A DNA stretch of 64,000 bases from Cercospora beticola (GCF_033473495.1 NC_088937.1:3038001-3102000), one strand, 5' to 3'. Shown: positions 10,707 through 22,906, numbered from the stretch's first letter. Notes: generated by a model not told the origin, from the letters alone. Translations and numbers: made by a program.

Positions 10707-11478
10707 AAGTACGACAGAATGTGTACAGTGACCGATTAACGTCAGATGTTCCTGTCATCTCAAGCAAATTTATGCCGAAAGACATTGCTGCTTCGCCATT
10801 CGATCTGCTGACATTTGCACAGGTCATCATGCAACCGGTTGATGTCAGAACTGGCGTTTCTCGCACATTCCGTCAAGCGTTCTTCAGCGTGGGTTGCCAC
10901 TGTCAGGCTTGGGTCCGGCGAATTGCTTGACTGCCACTCATACTAATACGATTCCATAGGGGAGCAAACGATGGGTTGCCACAGTGGCGCTCTTCGTGCT
11001 TTGGAGGCGTACGTCTAGAAAACGTATTCTCCCTTTGTCCTTGTTGTCCAACCTCGACGAAGATCCAGGGCAATTGACATGTCAATATCTCCAACGCATT
11101 TCTGATGGGATCATTCACAGATACTGCAGCTGGCGCGTGCAAGTGCAAGTGCACATGCTCGTATCATATGTTAATTACTCGTCGAGGAGCTCGATTGACC
11201 ACACTCGTGAATGCGAGCGGCGCGAACAAGCACATGCAATGGCACCGGATCGCAGTACAGGCTATTGTCGGAGTGGCCGCGATGCAACCTTCAACTTCGC
11301 CCGCAGACCATCCGGACCACGTCCAGGCCAGACTAATCAACTCAAAAGCAGACGATTGCCGCGCGCACTGAATTGATCGGTCGTCTCATCGAGACCGCAT
11401 TATCGAAGGAGCGTCATTGGGTTGCTGACGGAGATTAAGAGAGCTCGAAGAAGAGGCTCGGCAGCAGAGTGCACGAAC
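10707..11478. other. gene-free stretch between the SDR and GH5 genes
   Basis: About 770 bp with overlapping short frames only. It should contain the SDR 3' UTR and the promoter of the glucanase gene. Confidence 0.5.
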
Positions 11479-12777
11479 ATGGCAAAGTTCTTGTTCTATG
11501 CGGCACTCCTGGCCATCAGTTTTCAACTTATCGTCGGACTCTCTATTCGCAAAGTTGCCGGGGCCAACAGCCCTGATGCACTGGATGTCAGCTACCACGA
11601 AGCTATTGTCGACGGTAAACAAGCCCTATCGACACAGATGATCCGAGGAGTCAACATCGGTTCTTGGCTGGTGCTCGAAAAGTGGATGGTGTCTGGAATT
11701 TTCGAGGGCACCAATGCCACTGATCAATACACATTCGACTCAACGCCAGGCGCCGAAGGCAAGCTGCGAACTCATTGGGAGACTTACTTCACCGAAGCCG
11801 ATGTCCAGAAAATCGCATCGTGGGGTATCAACGCGCTGAGGATACCCGTCGGATACTGGTCTTACGACAATTCCGGCACTCCATACATCGCAGGAGCTGA
11901 CGCTTACCTGGAAAAGGCCATCGGCTGGGCAAGAGCACATGGTCTCAAAGTCGTTATCGATTGCCATGGGTCACCTGGTTCTCAAAACGGCTTCGACAAC
12001 AGCGGCCAGTTTGGTAACATACGTTGGCAATCTGGTGACAATCTGGACAAGAGTATATCTGTCTTGAAGGTCATCGCTCAGAAGTATGGCTCCAAAGGAT
12101 ATGCCGACGTAGTGCTTGGACTGCAACTCGTCAACGAACCGGCTTCCTGGGGAGATAACAACTTCGACATTACCAAAGAATGGACACAACAAGCTTACCA
12201 CGCCGTAAGAGCTGCTGCGACGAATCCAAACCTACTGGTTGTGATGCACGACAGCTTCAAAGGTCCTTGGAGCTGGGTCGACGTCGGACAAGTCTTGAAC
12301 GGCAATGCTTTGAAAAGTGAGGCAAACTTCGCCATCGACACGCACCTGTACCAGAATCAACAGAATGCTGACTCGTGGCTCAATCAAGACCAGCACATCC
12401 AGAAGGCATGCAACTGGACGAAGACAGATCTGCTCCCTGCACAGACCTCACTGCCAGTCTTCATTGGCGAATTCAGTGCTCAGACGAACATCTGCGCGTT
12501 CCCCAATGGCTCGACAGTTGCTGGTTCGAAATGCGACGTGGATGGATGCCAATGTTCTTGCAATGTTGACATTGCATATTGGCGGCCCTGGCTGGTGAAC
12601 GCGACGAGGACGTTCCTGGAGGCAGAACTCGATGCCTTTGAGCACTCGTCTCAGGGTTGGTTTATGTGGTCGTATAAAGGGCCTGGTGCTTGGGGCCTAG
12701 ACAATCTGGTCAAGTATGGTGTGATTGGGGCGAAAGTCACAGAGAGGATGTTTCCTGGGCAGTGTTTGTTCTCTTGA
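11479..12777 (+). CDS. secreted exo-beta-1,3-glucanase, glycoside hydrolase family 5
   Basis: Single exon of 432 aa. The frame extends to 11422, but the ATG at 11479 starts a typical signal peptide (MAKFLFYAALLAISFQLIVG). GH5 motifs appear in order: RGVNIGSWLVLEKWM, ALRIPVGYW, DCHGSPGSQNGFDNSG, LQLVNEP with the catalytic acid/base Glu, and PVFIGEFS with the nucleophile Glu. A C-terminal GWFMWSYKGPGAWGLDNL segment closes the barrel. Length and motifs match fungal EXG1/ExgA glucan 1,3-beta-glucosidases, which trim cell-wall beta-glucan. N-glycosylation sequons are present (NATD, NGST, NATR). No GPI-type tail is seen, so it is expected to be released or wall-associated. Confidence 0.93.
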   Translation: MAKFLFYAALLAISFQLIVGLSIRKVAGANSPDALDVSYHEAIVDGKQALSTQMIRGVNIGSWLVLEKWMVSGIFEGTNATDQYTFDSTPGAEGKLRTHWETYFTEADVQKIASWGINALRIPVGYWSYDNSGTPYIAGADAYLEKAIGWARAHGLKVVIDCHGSPGSQNGFDNSGQFGNIRWQSGDNLDKSISVLKVIAQKYGSKGYADVVLGLQLVNEPASWGDNNFDITKEWTQQAYHAVRAAATNPNLLVVMHDSFKGPWSWVDVGQVLNGNALKSEANFAIDTHLYQNQQNADSWLNQDQHIQKACNWTKTDLLPAQTSLPVFIGEFSAQTNICAFPNGSTVAGSKCDVDGCQCSCNVDIAYWRPWLVNATRTFLEAELDAFEHSSQGWFMWSYKGPGAWGLDNLVKYGVIGAKVTERMFPGQCLFS

Positions 12778-13260
12778 GCAAGCATCTTGATTATGGTATT
12801 CGTTGTCGCGTCGCCTTATCCATAGCCGAATCTGATTGCATCGCATGGCAGATACGCGACCATGTCCTTTTCTTCATTAAGGCAATCCATCTTATAGCAT
12901 GAGGTCGAGGAGAGGTACGCCCTGGCTGGGCGGGATAAGCAGAGAGAGGTGCGGCAGCTGGGCCAGGTTGGAGAGGTGGAGCACGATTCGAGATGGAGCT
13001 TCGGGATTGGCCCGAGACCCTACCACCCATCCCTCGCACCTTCCAAGTCACATGCCACTCGTTCCTCCCACACCTCACATGCTCGTGAATGCCTCGCCGC
13101 GCTCGATGCGATAATCAGTCGCTGCACAACTGTTTTGCGAGTTTGACACTGATATTATCAACAGAGTAAGATCACCAAAGTCGTTTGCGACTCGGCAACG
13201 CGTCGCTCGTATCTTCCCGAGCCTCACAACAGCGACCGGCCGCTGGCCGCGAAAGATCAC
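12778..13260. other. gene-free stretch, distal CBF1 upstream region
   Basis: No supported gene. Together with 13286-13875 it makes about 1.1 kb between the glucanase stop and the CBF1 start. It contains short GC-rich overlapping frames only. Confidence 0.5.
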
Positions 13261-13285
13261 CACGTGAGAGGGCTATCAACACGTG
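13261..13285. promoter_or_regulatory. paired CACGTG E-boxes upstream of CBF1
   Basis: CACGTG occurs at 13261-13266 and again at 13280-13285, both followed by AG to give CTCACGTG on the minus strand. This is close to the RTCACRTG core known for yeast Cbf1. They lie about 600 bp upstream of the CBF1 start codon. Autoregulation is an inference. Confidence 0.45.
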
Positions 13286-13875
13286 AGCTGGAGCGTGAGA
13301 AGGGCAAGAGGTATGTGTCGCGCTTCCGTTCGAACCATCCACGAGCACCACCACCGTCGAGCGCCGAGACAGCGTCTTGCACGTCGCTGCGCCGAAGCTG
13401 GTGGCCATGCGACGCCGTCGACCTTGCTGCAACGAGCTGCCAGCATCTCGACGACCGCGACCGCGACGACGACGACGACTCGTGCGGTCGGAGATGTCGC
13501 GGGTGGAGCGTGCGGCGCAATAGCAAAGGCGACGCCTTCTGCGATCAGCGCTGGCAGCATGAACGGCATCTGCGCAGGATACGGCCTCGACTTGCATGCA
13601 CAGAGGGTGCTGCGAGTTGCTCACGTCCTCGTCGCGATGTTGGCGCATGACCTCCACCACTCCACCACCTCCTTCACTGCGGTCACATGGACGCGCGACT
13701 CTAATCACCATCCAGCTGACTTGTTCTAGACATTCACGAGCTCCTCGAGCCTCTCTTCAGGAACTTCTAGGCACGCGTGGTCCTTCCCGAGACACGGCAA
13801 CACATATTCCCCTCGCATTCCACGCTGCTTCCATTCGACAGCCCAGTACCACCCCACTTTCCACCAGCGACCACA
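13286..13875. other. proximal upstream region of CBF1
   Basis: About 590 bp, rich in CG and in CNN repeats, with several overlapping pseudo-frames on both strands. It probably contains the promoter and 5' leader of CBF1. No separate gene is supported. Confidence 0.5.
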
Positions 13876-14842
13876 ATGGCCGCTCTCGCAAGTAAGAGAA
13901 AGCGCGACACGAACGACCTGCCACAAGCTCGACCGGGTCCCGGGATGAATGCGCACGACTTCGACCAGCCATACAACCTCAATGATGATGACGGCATGAA
14001 CCAGCACGCCAACGACATGGCCTTTTCGACACTGGCTTCCCACAATGCCAACGTCGGCGACTCCGGCGACCTACACCAAGATCATGGAGATATGCACGCG
14101 CACCATAACATGGGACACCAGCCGGTACAGAGCGCGAGCGACACCGCAGCGGCCGCCATGGCGCAATACCACACGATGACCGTACCCCAATCAACAGAGC
14201 AGTCATTCTTGAACCAAGCGAACGACCAAGGCGGCGATAGGCCTCAGAATCTGGACCAAGGCAACCTTGGTGGTCAGCAGCGAACATCGAGTTTCGGCGA
14301 CTTTGACCACAACGTCCCACACGAATTGGCTCCGGCGCCTCCGAATGGAGCCGGATCACCCACTGGAAAGGGCGCAAACAATGGGCAGGGCAACCCGAAA
14401 CCCCAAGTCGGGACTGAGGAGTGGCACAAAGTGCGACGGGACAATCACAAAGAAGGTGGGTACCGCCCTTGTCTACAATCTAATCGACCATGCTAACCTT
14501 TATCCAGTTGAACGCCGACGTCGAGAGACGATCAATGAGGGCATTAACGAGCTCGCCAAGATCGTTCCAGGCTGCGAGAAGAACAAAGGCTCGATTCTTG
14601 CTCGCGCCGTGCAGTTTATTACACAGCTCAAAGAGAACGAAACGCAAAACATCGAGAAGTGGACCCTCGAAAAATTGCTCACCGAACAAGCTATTGCCGA
14701 GCTTAGCTCCAGCTGTGACAAGCTCAAAGCTGAATGTCAACGTGCCTGGGCCGAATGCGAGCAATGGAAGAAAGCGGCGCAAAGTGCTGGCGTCGGTATC
14801 GACATTGACGAGAAGGATGTGAACGACGGCGACGATGTCTAG
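13876..14842 (+). CDS. CBF1: bHLH transcription factor CBF1 (centromere-binding factor 1 family)
   Basis: Two exons, 13876-14455 and 14508-14842, encode 304 aa. The intron (GTGGGT...TATCCAG) interrupts the basic region: RRDNHKE joins VERRRRETINEGI. This restores the H-x3-E-x3-R core that reads CACGTG. The helix-loop-helix continues with NELAKIVPG and KGSILARAVQFITQLKE, followed by an amphipathic zipper-like helix (EKWTLEKLLTEQAIAEL) typical of Cbf1. The N-terminal ~190 residues are Asn/Gln/His/Asp-rich and look disordered. The ATG at 13876 has a good context (CCACAATGG); an in-frame ATG at 13777 would add 33 unconvincing residues. In yeasts Cbf1 acts at centromeres and in sulfur-amino-acid gene control. 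The role here is inferred by family. Confidence 0.93.
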
Positions 14843-15344
14843 CAGACGCGTCTCCTCCGTCAGCAGCAGCAGTAGGCGTTCGGGTAAAGGGTCTTGATAG
14901 GGACTGCCACGAAGTTCTTGGTAACTATTCTACGCACTAGACCAGACTTTGAGGCGGAGCAACTCATACGCGCAGAGGAGTTGGGACTTTCTCTTGTTTT
15001 GGCGGAACCTGCCAGCACAGACATGATCGGCGTTTGGGAATGACGAACGGATGATACTCCAGGGAGCTCGTTTTCTTGCTAGTTATGGCTTCATTATGCC
15101 TTTTTGGTAGTGCTGTGTGCGAGCAGCTCGCATTACGAATTTCGAATTGATTGCAATCGCCTGGCAAGTCACTTTTCTAAGAGACTGCTTCTGTACTTTC
15201 GATTTACAGGCTGATCAGTGACCATGTTCCTTCCTCAAAACTCCGCGCTGGATGCTAGTGCTGTCCAAAGAATGCTGACCCTAGAGATCATCAAATCGTG
15301 ACACCGCTCTTTCCTCCATCTAGTAGAGCCAGACAGCAATAAGT
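14843..15344. other. convergent 3' flanks of CBF1 and TIF6
   Basis: About 500 bp between two convergent stop codons; both 3' UTRs should lie here. No gene is visible. Confidence 0.5.
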
Positions 15345-16155
15345 CTAGTAAAACGACTCGACCATAGACTCCTTGTTCTGCTGGATCGCGCTCGGCCCCA
15401 TGCCCTCTCCCAATTTGAACACGGACTCAATCACGCTCAGCTCAGTGGCAGTCGTATCCAGACCTGTGACTGCCATCCAGTCGTTCACGACCATTCCAGC
15501 TCCGACCACGGGGCTTCCGCGGTTCACACTGCCAGCCACAAGCGGCACCTGCAACAAACTCGACAGCTCATCCTGATCCTGTATCGAAGTCTTCGGATGC
15601 ACAATCCCACCCTGATTCGACAACGACATATAACTCCCCGTCAAAACATTATCCGCAATCGTCTGTCTAAAAACCTCCACACCAAGCACATCCGCTATAA
15701 TTTCTTCCGTCTCGCGTTCCAAGTCCGGGTGTACGAGCGCGACATGATCGTTTGCGCAAATGACGTTTCCGAGCGCGGAGAGGCGTTCTTCTATCCGTTG
15801 AATTTTGACTTCGTCGGGGATGGAATTTCGGAGGTGTTGGAGTTCTTGGTCGGTGGTCGAGGTGGGGACTAGCAGGCCTTTTTTGTTGCCTGCTGTGAGG
15901 CGCCCGATTATGCGGGTGCCGTTGATGGTGCAGTGGCAGATGGGGATTACGTCTTGGAGTTCGGCTTCGAAGACGGAGTAGAAGTTTTCTGAGGCGCCGA
16001 CTGCGACGAGGGCGTAGGAGTTTGTGAGGGTGGAGAAGACGCCGACTCTGTTGGTGCGTAGAGGTGTGTGGTTAGTATGTGTTTTGCGCGATGAAAATGC
16101 ACAGGTGGGGTAGGTCTTACTCGTTGGAGTTTTCGAAAGAGGCGCGGACGGCCAT
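15345..16155 (-). CDS. TIF6: eukaryotic translation initiation factor 6 (60S anti-association factor)
   Basis: Two exons, 16155-16121 and 16047-15345, encode 245 aa, the usual length of the family. The short first exon encodes [12 protein letters not shown]. After a 73-bp intron (GTAAGA...CAACAG) it joins [17 protein letters not shown], the canonical N-terminus. Other landmarks are [34 protein letters not shown] and [16 protein letters not shown]. eIF6 binds the 60S subunit, blocks premature joining with 40S, and is needed for 60S maturation in the nucleolus. The longer unspliced frame to 16217 gives an unrelated N-terminus and is rejected as the start. Confidence 0.96.
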
Positions 16156-18841
16156 GATGGTGGATGCGGTTTGGGTGTTGCTGAGAGATGCTGTGGTGTC
16201 CAATGCGGCGGTCTCAAGTATGTATTTTTGGTGTTGAAGGTGAGGTGCGGTCAATCTGTCTGCTGTTCTTGCGATTGAGCTGCGGCGATGAGGTCAGATT
16301 TTGAAAGGGCTTGTGGCGTTTTCAATTGGGAAGGCCCGTTCGACTCATCTTTTCCGCACCGCAGCCACAGCCACAAGAATGAATCACCCCCGCTCGCTCA
16401 CAATCACTCATCGCTTCCTACCGCGCTAGAAACTGCTTCGAAAGTGAGTCACAGAATGGGCAATACTCGGCTGCATCTTTCGTGCTTGCCAATGCCATGC
16501 GAGAGGTAGTTAGCGACGGAAGCATTTGTTCCGCTTCCACCGCTGCAGGCGTTGCATCGCGCATTGGACTGGACCCAGACTCCAGAGTTGCAACTTCTGT
16601 ATCGGAGGTTCACAGCTCGTGCAATGCCACGCGATGTATCGGCATGCGCTGCCGTTGAAGCATACCGCTACCTGCTCTGCCTCTGCAGACTGTTGATGAT
16701 AACCGAATTGCAGTATAGTCCCGAAGGTCTTCCCCAATGGCATGTTCAAAAGGACCGATGCTCTGTGACAGCCAATGCCTCCACGACCGAAGCCCTCAAC
16801 AATCGTCCCGTACAGACGGTGATCCTGTTTCGGCAATGCCGCACCATTGCGATGACAGGGCCCGCGAATATGGTCAGTATGGGCAAGCACGGCCTTAACA
16901 CCAGCGGTTGCAATGTGAACAGCTACAATGACTCGCCGCAGTCCTGTCTCCTTACTCCCTTTCGCAAGCAACGGTGCCTTTACACTTCACAGAAACGGTC
17001 TCATGCTTTGCGAGAGGAGTGACCGCTATCTGCGCAAGGAACTGTCCATGTTCTGTGCACAGGGGATGCCTTGGACAAGCGGCATGCCAACACGGTCAAG
17101 GCATCACGGTGGCGTTGTGCACACTCTTGAAGCACAACGCTAAACCCGTCCGTTCGACCATAGTGGTATCAGCTTCCAGATCTACCCGTGCACGTCCAAC
17201 TTCTGAAACACTCTCGATGTCCTGTTGCGGCGTGCACGGTCGCCGTCCATGGGCCTGGGAGCAACAGCAGCTCGGGAGGTGGCATTCGGGTATTCGAGTG
17301 GACCACGAAACAGGCCTGACGTGCAGGCGGGCACTGAGGTGACGCCACAGCAGCAAACAACCACATGCTTGCCCCAACAATCGATGATTGAACACACGCT
17401 CGCACGCCATGTGCGATAGAAGGCTTTCCCATCCAACCTGAAACATGTCATGGAGTCGCGAGAGTTCAGCAGTCGACGAGTTTCGGACCGGACAATCCCA
17501 CGCTACGGATGACTTGCAGCAATCGGACTTTGCCCTGCACGCCACTAAAAGGAGGGGGCCGATCCGCGGAGAGGCTGCAATCTAGTCTAGGCGTTTACTT
17601 TCTGTCGTGCGACTCCACGACAGCAGGTGGCCTCGCGCCATAGGCGAGTCGGCGAGCGGAGGGTTGCGCGCGAATGAGTCGGCTATGAAACAGCTGCAGC
17701 ACCAGAATGCCACCATCTGTGCTCACCGACTCCTGCCTTGCTGCGGCAAGCTGGAACGTCTTTGTGCGGCCGGTGGAGGTGGGAGATGGGAATGGCCGGC
17801 AAGGCGGTTGCTGGTATGGTATGGCAGACGGCGGGACACGGGGTGCTGAGTGTGAGCAACCGCGGATCGACCAACACGTATAATAGCAGACTGTCGAATG
17901 ATACAAGAGACAGACTGTGAGAAGTGGTGAAATCGGAGGTTGCGCGCTCGGCAGAGGCGTGAGGCCCACCGTGGCCCGCGCGGCGCCTCTGGCTCTAGCG
18001 TTCGACCCTGGATATCGCTGGTGGAGGAGCCACTCCACGTAGAACTTACTTGCGGGCGTGCGAGGATACTCTTTCTCTTATCCCAGAGCCGCAAGCTGGC
18101 TTGTCGTTCCGCCCTGCCTGCGCTGTGCGTTTGCCTTCTTCTTCCTCCGCTTCTCTTCCCTCGCTTGCCTGTACATTCATCAACAACAGAGGCGCATTCC
18201 GGCGCATTTCCCAGCAGCGCGATCCCTTGCAGCCGCGAGCGTCGCCCGACGACATATCAGCCAGTGCCTGCCTGCCAGCTCGCCCTCTTGCGCGCCCTTC
18301 CCTTCTGATGCCAGGTGCCTTGAAATTAGTCTTCACTCGCGGGAGGGATCAGGCATTCTGCACATAGTCTGCACTCCCCAATCACATATCGCCGCCTCCC
18401 AACTGCTATTGCACCGCTGGCCTACTGCGCTGCTGCTGCTGCTGCCGTTCTTCAGCTCCACCACCACTTGTACATGCCCTCGCACGCCGGCCCAGTGCTC
18501 AGACTGTACCCTCGCGCGCGGCAGAGTACGTATTCTCGTCCGATCTGCCAGCTACTTAGCTTGTCGTGGCCGGTCCACCAGCAGGAGCTGTCTGCCTGCC
18601 TGCCCGCCGCCCGCTTCACGAATCGCCATCTGGCGGCTTGCTGACTGCCCGAACCTGCACAGCGCACCAGCCCACCTGAGGCACTTTGATCGCATTTCGA
18701 TTCGCCCACGACACGCGACCGCTCAGCACAGGACAAACTGTAGACTACCGCACCACCTCTACCTCCACCTCAAACGATATATCTGACGATCTTCACGGCC
18801 AACCATACATTACCCACCCTTCTCGAACATATCTTTGTATA
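16156..18841. other. long gene-free stretch including the PUF gene leader
   Basis: About 2.7 kb between the divergent TIF6 and PUF genes. Frames of 120-240 codons occur on both strands but overlap each other and lack domains or splice support. From about 18040 to 18770 the plus strand is rich in C and T, with many CTGCC and CTTCC runs, as expected of a long fungal 5' leader. I see no mobile element. Confidence 0.5.
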
Positions 18842-21792
18842 ATGTCTCATGGTGCAACGGGCACCGCCAACACAAACACCAACATGGCGTTCACGAACGC
18901 AGTAAGCTTTCCTAACTCGCAGCATGTCTGGGCTCAGCTGACCTCTTGCGCAGGCACGATCGTTCAACAGTGCCAGAAGTACAACCACAACCGAAAAGAA
19001 ATCCAACACGAACGGCATTGTCAAGCCAGCTGCGACAGGGAACACATGGGGCGGCACCACAATATGGAGCAGCGGAGCAAATGGCTTCGCGATGCCCTCA
19101 CTAGCTCGAGAGAATTCCTCGTCGCGTGAGCACAATCCACAACCATTGGCAGCCAAGGCTGCTGAGGACATTGAAGGAAAGACTGGTTCGGGATCGCTCG
19201 TGGAGTCGTCGATCTCCGAGGACTATGCGAACAGATCGTGGGCCAAGCGTGGATCCATTCCTGGTCGTACTCTATCGAGCGGGCTTCCAAACGACAACAT
19301 GCTGTCGCAACAACGAAGTGGGAGCAACGCCGGCTTGCAAGCCATGTCCGGCGCGAGCCAGAATCTCATGGGCTTTGGGACGCGGCCACCTACGATCAAT
19401 CTCAATCAGGCAGGGCAGCCTCGACCGCGATACAGTTCCGCTTTTGAAATGAAGAACGACTTCAGCGTGCGCTCCAGCGAACAGCCGCCATTCAACGTAT
19501 ATACTAAATTCGACCGACCGATCGATCCCTCGCACCGGAAATCCGAGTTCGCCAACGGCTATAAATCTTCTGCCACACAATCGCCCAGCGACGAGAGACG
19601 GCCTCCATTCTCTTCACAATACAATCGCAATGCTAGTATGCCTGCCTCCCGAGACGGCAGTCTGCCATCATCCCGCGGAGCAGAGGAGCCTCCTTCCTTC
19701 ACGCGCCCAGACTATGGCAGATCGTCACAACGCGCCACACCGAACAACTCGCGCGCTCCCTCGATGTCATCGGGTCGCAACGGAGCTTACAATCCTTATT
19801 TCAACGTCGAACACGTCGCCTCGAACATGCAACAGTTCTCATTCAACGGCGAGAACCGATCACCCGCTACGTACAAGCCGATGAACGGCTTTCAAGGTTC
19901 GCATCCAGTAGCTGGTTCACGACCAAGCACGCAGGCTGGCAACAACTTCTACCACAACCATGATGACATTGTCGATGAAATAGATCGGGCGAGCGCACAC
20001 TACCTTGACATGGAGGACTATGCTACGGCCCCACCCGCCAACCACTTCCCACCTTCCTTGGCAGAGAGATATTTCAACGCCGCAGGCCCAGCGGAATTTC
20101 GACCTGGTCAACCATTTATGAGTGGCGCAGCTGCCCGGTCTCATGATGTCTCTGCCGCCTTGAGGTCACCTTCTGAGTGGTCGGGCTTCTGCAATGGCGT
20201 TCAAATGGCGAGTCGGAGGTCTCCCGCTGCCGATAACAGCCAATACATGAGTGCTCACGTTCAGCAACTGATGGCTGCCCAGCTTCGCAACAATCCGTAT
20301 GCGAGTCTGTACAATCCTTATGCCTTACAGATAAACCCACACTTCATGCAGCTCATGCCGATCAATACCATGGGGCTCGAGGTGCCAACGACGCCTCGAG
20401 ACAGCCCTATTGGCGAAAGTGTTCAGAGCGCACTCATGTACGAGTTCAAGTCAAATACGAAGAACAAACGATGGGAGCTACGTGACATCCGTGGTCACGT
20501 CGCAGAGTTTGCTGGAGACCAACATGGATCACGATTCATACAGACGAAGCTGGAAACCGCCAACTCTGATGACAAGGATATGGTCTTCAACGAAATCGAT
20601 CCCAACGCCATACCTCTCATGACAGACGTGTTCGGCAACTACGTGATTCAGAAATTCTTTGAGCACGGCGATCAGCGACACAAGAAGCGACTGGCCAAGA
20701 TCATGCATGGCCAAGTCCTGAGTCTGTCTCTGCAAATGTACGGATGTCGAGTGGTCCAGAAGGCCCTCGACCACCTACTTGTCGACGACCAGACGCCCCT
20801 CGTCCTCGAACTTGACAACCACGTACTCAAGTGCGTAAAGGATCAAAATGGCAATCATGTAATCCAGAAGGCGATTGAACGCTGCCCAGCTGCCAACCTC
20901 AATTTCATCGTGGCGGCGTTCCGAGCCCAGGTTCAGCATCTTAGCATACATCCCTATGGGTGCCGCGTCATTCAGCGATGCCTCGAGAAGAGTGATCTAC
21001 CAAACCGAGCCCTGGTAATGTCAGAACTGATGCAGGGAGTCAATGCCATGGTATCTGACCAGTTTGGCAACTACGTCGTGCAGCATATCGTCTCTCATGA
21101 CCACGGCGAAGGTAAACAAAAAGTGCTCACCATCGTCGCACAAGGCCTCGAAGGCTACAGCAAGCACAAGTTCTCCAGCAATGTGGTCGAGAAATGTCTG
21201 GAGCGCTCTGATGATGTGTATCGGAACAGCGTCATGACTAAATTGCTGGACGACAACGCACGACGAACGGAGGGTGAAGGCGTTCTGCTTGGCATGATTC
21301 GCGACAGTTATGGCAACTATGTGATCCGTGAGTATGCGCCCGATCCACATTGATGCATTTGCTGACAATATCGCAGAGAAATTCTTGGATACCCTTGAAA
21401 TCAACGACTACTTCGTGTTTTGCGATCACCTCCAGGCACCTCTTCTGCAAGCCAAGCGCTCAGGAGCCGGCAAGCAAGTCCTGGCCATCGAGAAAAAAAT
21501 GCACAGATTTGACCACATTCAACGGAATGGCAACAGCAACCATAGCGGCCACTATCACATGCAATCTGGTCCGGGCTATCACATGCCCATGCAGATGCCT
21601 ATGACCGTGGCGCCATATGCCAGCAATTACAACTCTGCCGCGACGACACCGCCACCACTCACGGCGGACACGCAGAGTCTACAGAGCTCATGCCTTCCCA
21701 GCATCAACGGTGATGCTGTCGAAGGTGCTGCTGCGAGCAGAAAAGGCAGCGATCCATCAAGCATGCACAGCATTGATGGTGTACACAGGTGA
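18842..21792 (+). CDS. Pumilio/PUF-family mRNA-binding protein, Puf3-type
   Basis: Three exons, 18842-18901, 18954-21327 and 21377-21792, encode 949 aa. Intron 1 (GTAAGC...GCGCAG) and intron 2 (GTGAGT...TCGCAG) both keep frame; intron 2 splits repeat 8, whose GNYVI joins QKFL. The N-terminal ~530 residues are Ser/Asn/Gln-rich and disordered. Eight PUF repeats follow with readable code residues: GSRFIQ, GNYVIQ, GCRVVQ, GNHVIQ, GCRVIQ, GNYVVQ, SSNVVE, GNYVIQ. By the known PUF code this predicts binding to UGUANAUA-type sites, as for yeast Puf3 and animal Pumilio. A Gln/His/Met-rich tail closes the protein. The likely role is cytoplasmic control of mRNA decay and translation, possibly of mitochondrial-protein messages. 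Confidence 0.94.
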
Positions 21793-22366
21793 CTATTTTC
21801 ATGACCACAAAAAAGGGGAGAGACTCTTCACAACTACTTAGGGAGAGGCGCAACTTTCTGGCTGCTAGCTATATCTGCATATCGAAAGGAGTATTTGGCG
21901 GGCGTACAGACGAACAGAACATTGGACGGAATCTTTTAATATTATGGCAACACCATGTCCTGGACGAGACACAGGGAGTACACCGACTAGAAGGGCGACG
22001 AAGTTCTTTTTGGTTGTCTTTTTCTTCTGGGATTTGGTTTCAGGTCTTCTCTGTATGACTTATGATTGGAATATGAATACCGGAAAGCAAGCATTGGAAC
22101 GTCACAGGTGATGGAATCATGGATGGATACCCACTGTTATTTGTATGAACTATGTACTGAGCACAATCGCTTATGAGCACAAGTTTCGTTCTTTGGGGTA
22201 TCTCTTCAACTTGTTGCTGTAGACTGGTTGCTTACTGTCTACAGCCATGTCAGGCACTGAATGAGCTCGATAGCATTTCCGGACTTCGGCACTTCGCACT
22301 TTTCAAGAAGCAGCCGTCTCACACAAGCCGCTGCCAGCAATCAAGGACAGAGTGGTCATCCCAGGT
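21793..22366. other. convergent 3' flanks of the PUF gene and paralogue A
   Basis: About 570 bp between convergent stops. It presumably holds the PUF 3' UTR. No gene is supported. Confidence 0.5.
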
Positions 22367-22906
22367 CTAGCGCTGCGCAGTGCAGTAGTAGCTGTTGCCA
22401 TCTCCAGTGATCGACCGCCAACCATTTGCCGGGAGCTCAAAGCTAACCGATTTGGTCTTCATCATCTCAGTCGTCATGGTAAGCAGTTTCTGGAGCGCCT
22501 TCGCTTCGCTAGGAGCATCCGGTCCGCGGAGCAGAACGCGTCGGCTACCTTCAAAGATGACCAAAGCACTGAGAGTTGTACCGACGCCCCAAGTGATCAC
22601 ATCGAAGGTGTTTTGCTGGTGGATATTGGTGCCAGTTGCAAGAACTCGGTGGAGACACTTAGCATTGGCTGCGATTCGATTGCATCTGTTAGCAATTGTG
22701 TTGCCGGTGTCGCTCGAATTTCACTTACAAAGGATCTGGCGGTGCATGCCGGCAACATCGAGCTCGGGTTCCGGCTTCTCGTCCTCGCCTTTCTTCGCAA
22801 GGGCGGCAGCGACCTTAGCCTCGACAACTTTCTCCATCGACTCGTGGATGGCGGCCACGACCTTGTCGCCGATGTTGGACAGGTCGATGGTGATATGAGA
22901 GGCCAT
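22367..22906 (-). CDS. unrecognised small protein, tandem paralogue A
   Basis: Two exons, 22906-22729 and 22668-22367, encode 159 aa; the intron is GTAAGT...TCGCAG, phase 1. I do not recognise the family. The N-terminal ~60 residues form a helical, Ala/Glu/Lys-rich segment (DLSNIGDKVVAAIHESMEKV) ending in a conserved MHRQIL. Exon 2 has a conserved core: VLLRGPDAPSEAKALQKLL, MTTEMM, a W-containing turn (LPANGWRSI) and a terminal GDGNSYYCTAQR. It has no signal peptide or membrane span and only a few Cys. Paralogues B and C share exon structure, intron phase and these motifs, which is the main evidence for all three gene models. Function is unknown. Confidence 0.8.

Noticed and set aside
11422..11478. 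In-frame extension of the GH5 glucanase
   Set aside because: The ATG at 11479 begins a clean signal peptide; the extension is Arg-rich and would disrupt it.
13777..13875. In-frame upstream start for CBF1
   Set aside because: The extra 33 residues are Pro/His-rich leader-like sequence; the ATG at 13876 has a much better context.
16510..17022. Overlapping 153- and 156-codon frames on opposite strands
   Set aside because: Both cover the same DNA and neither has a recognisable domain.
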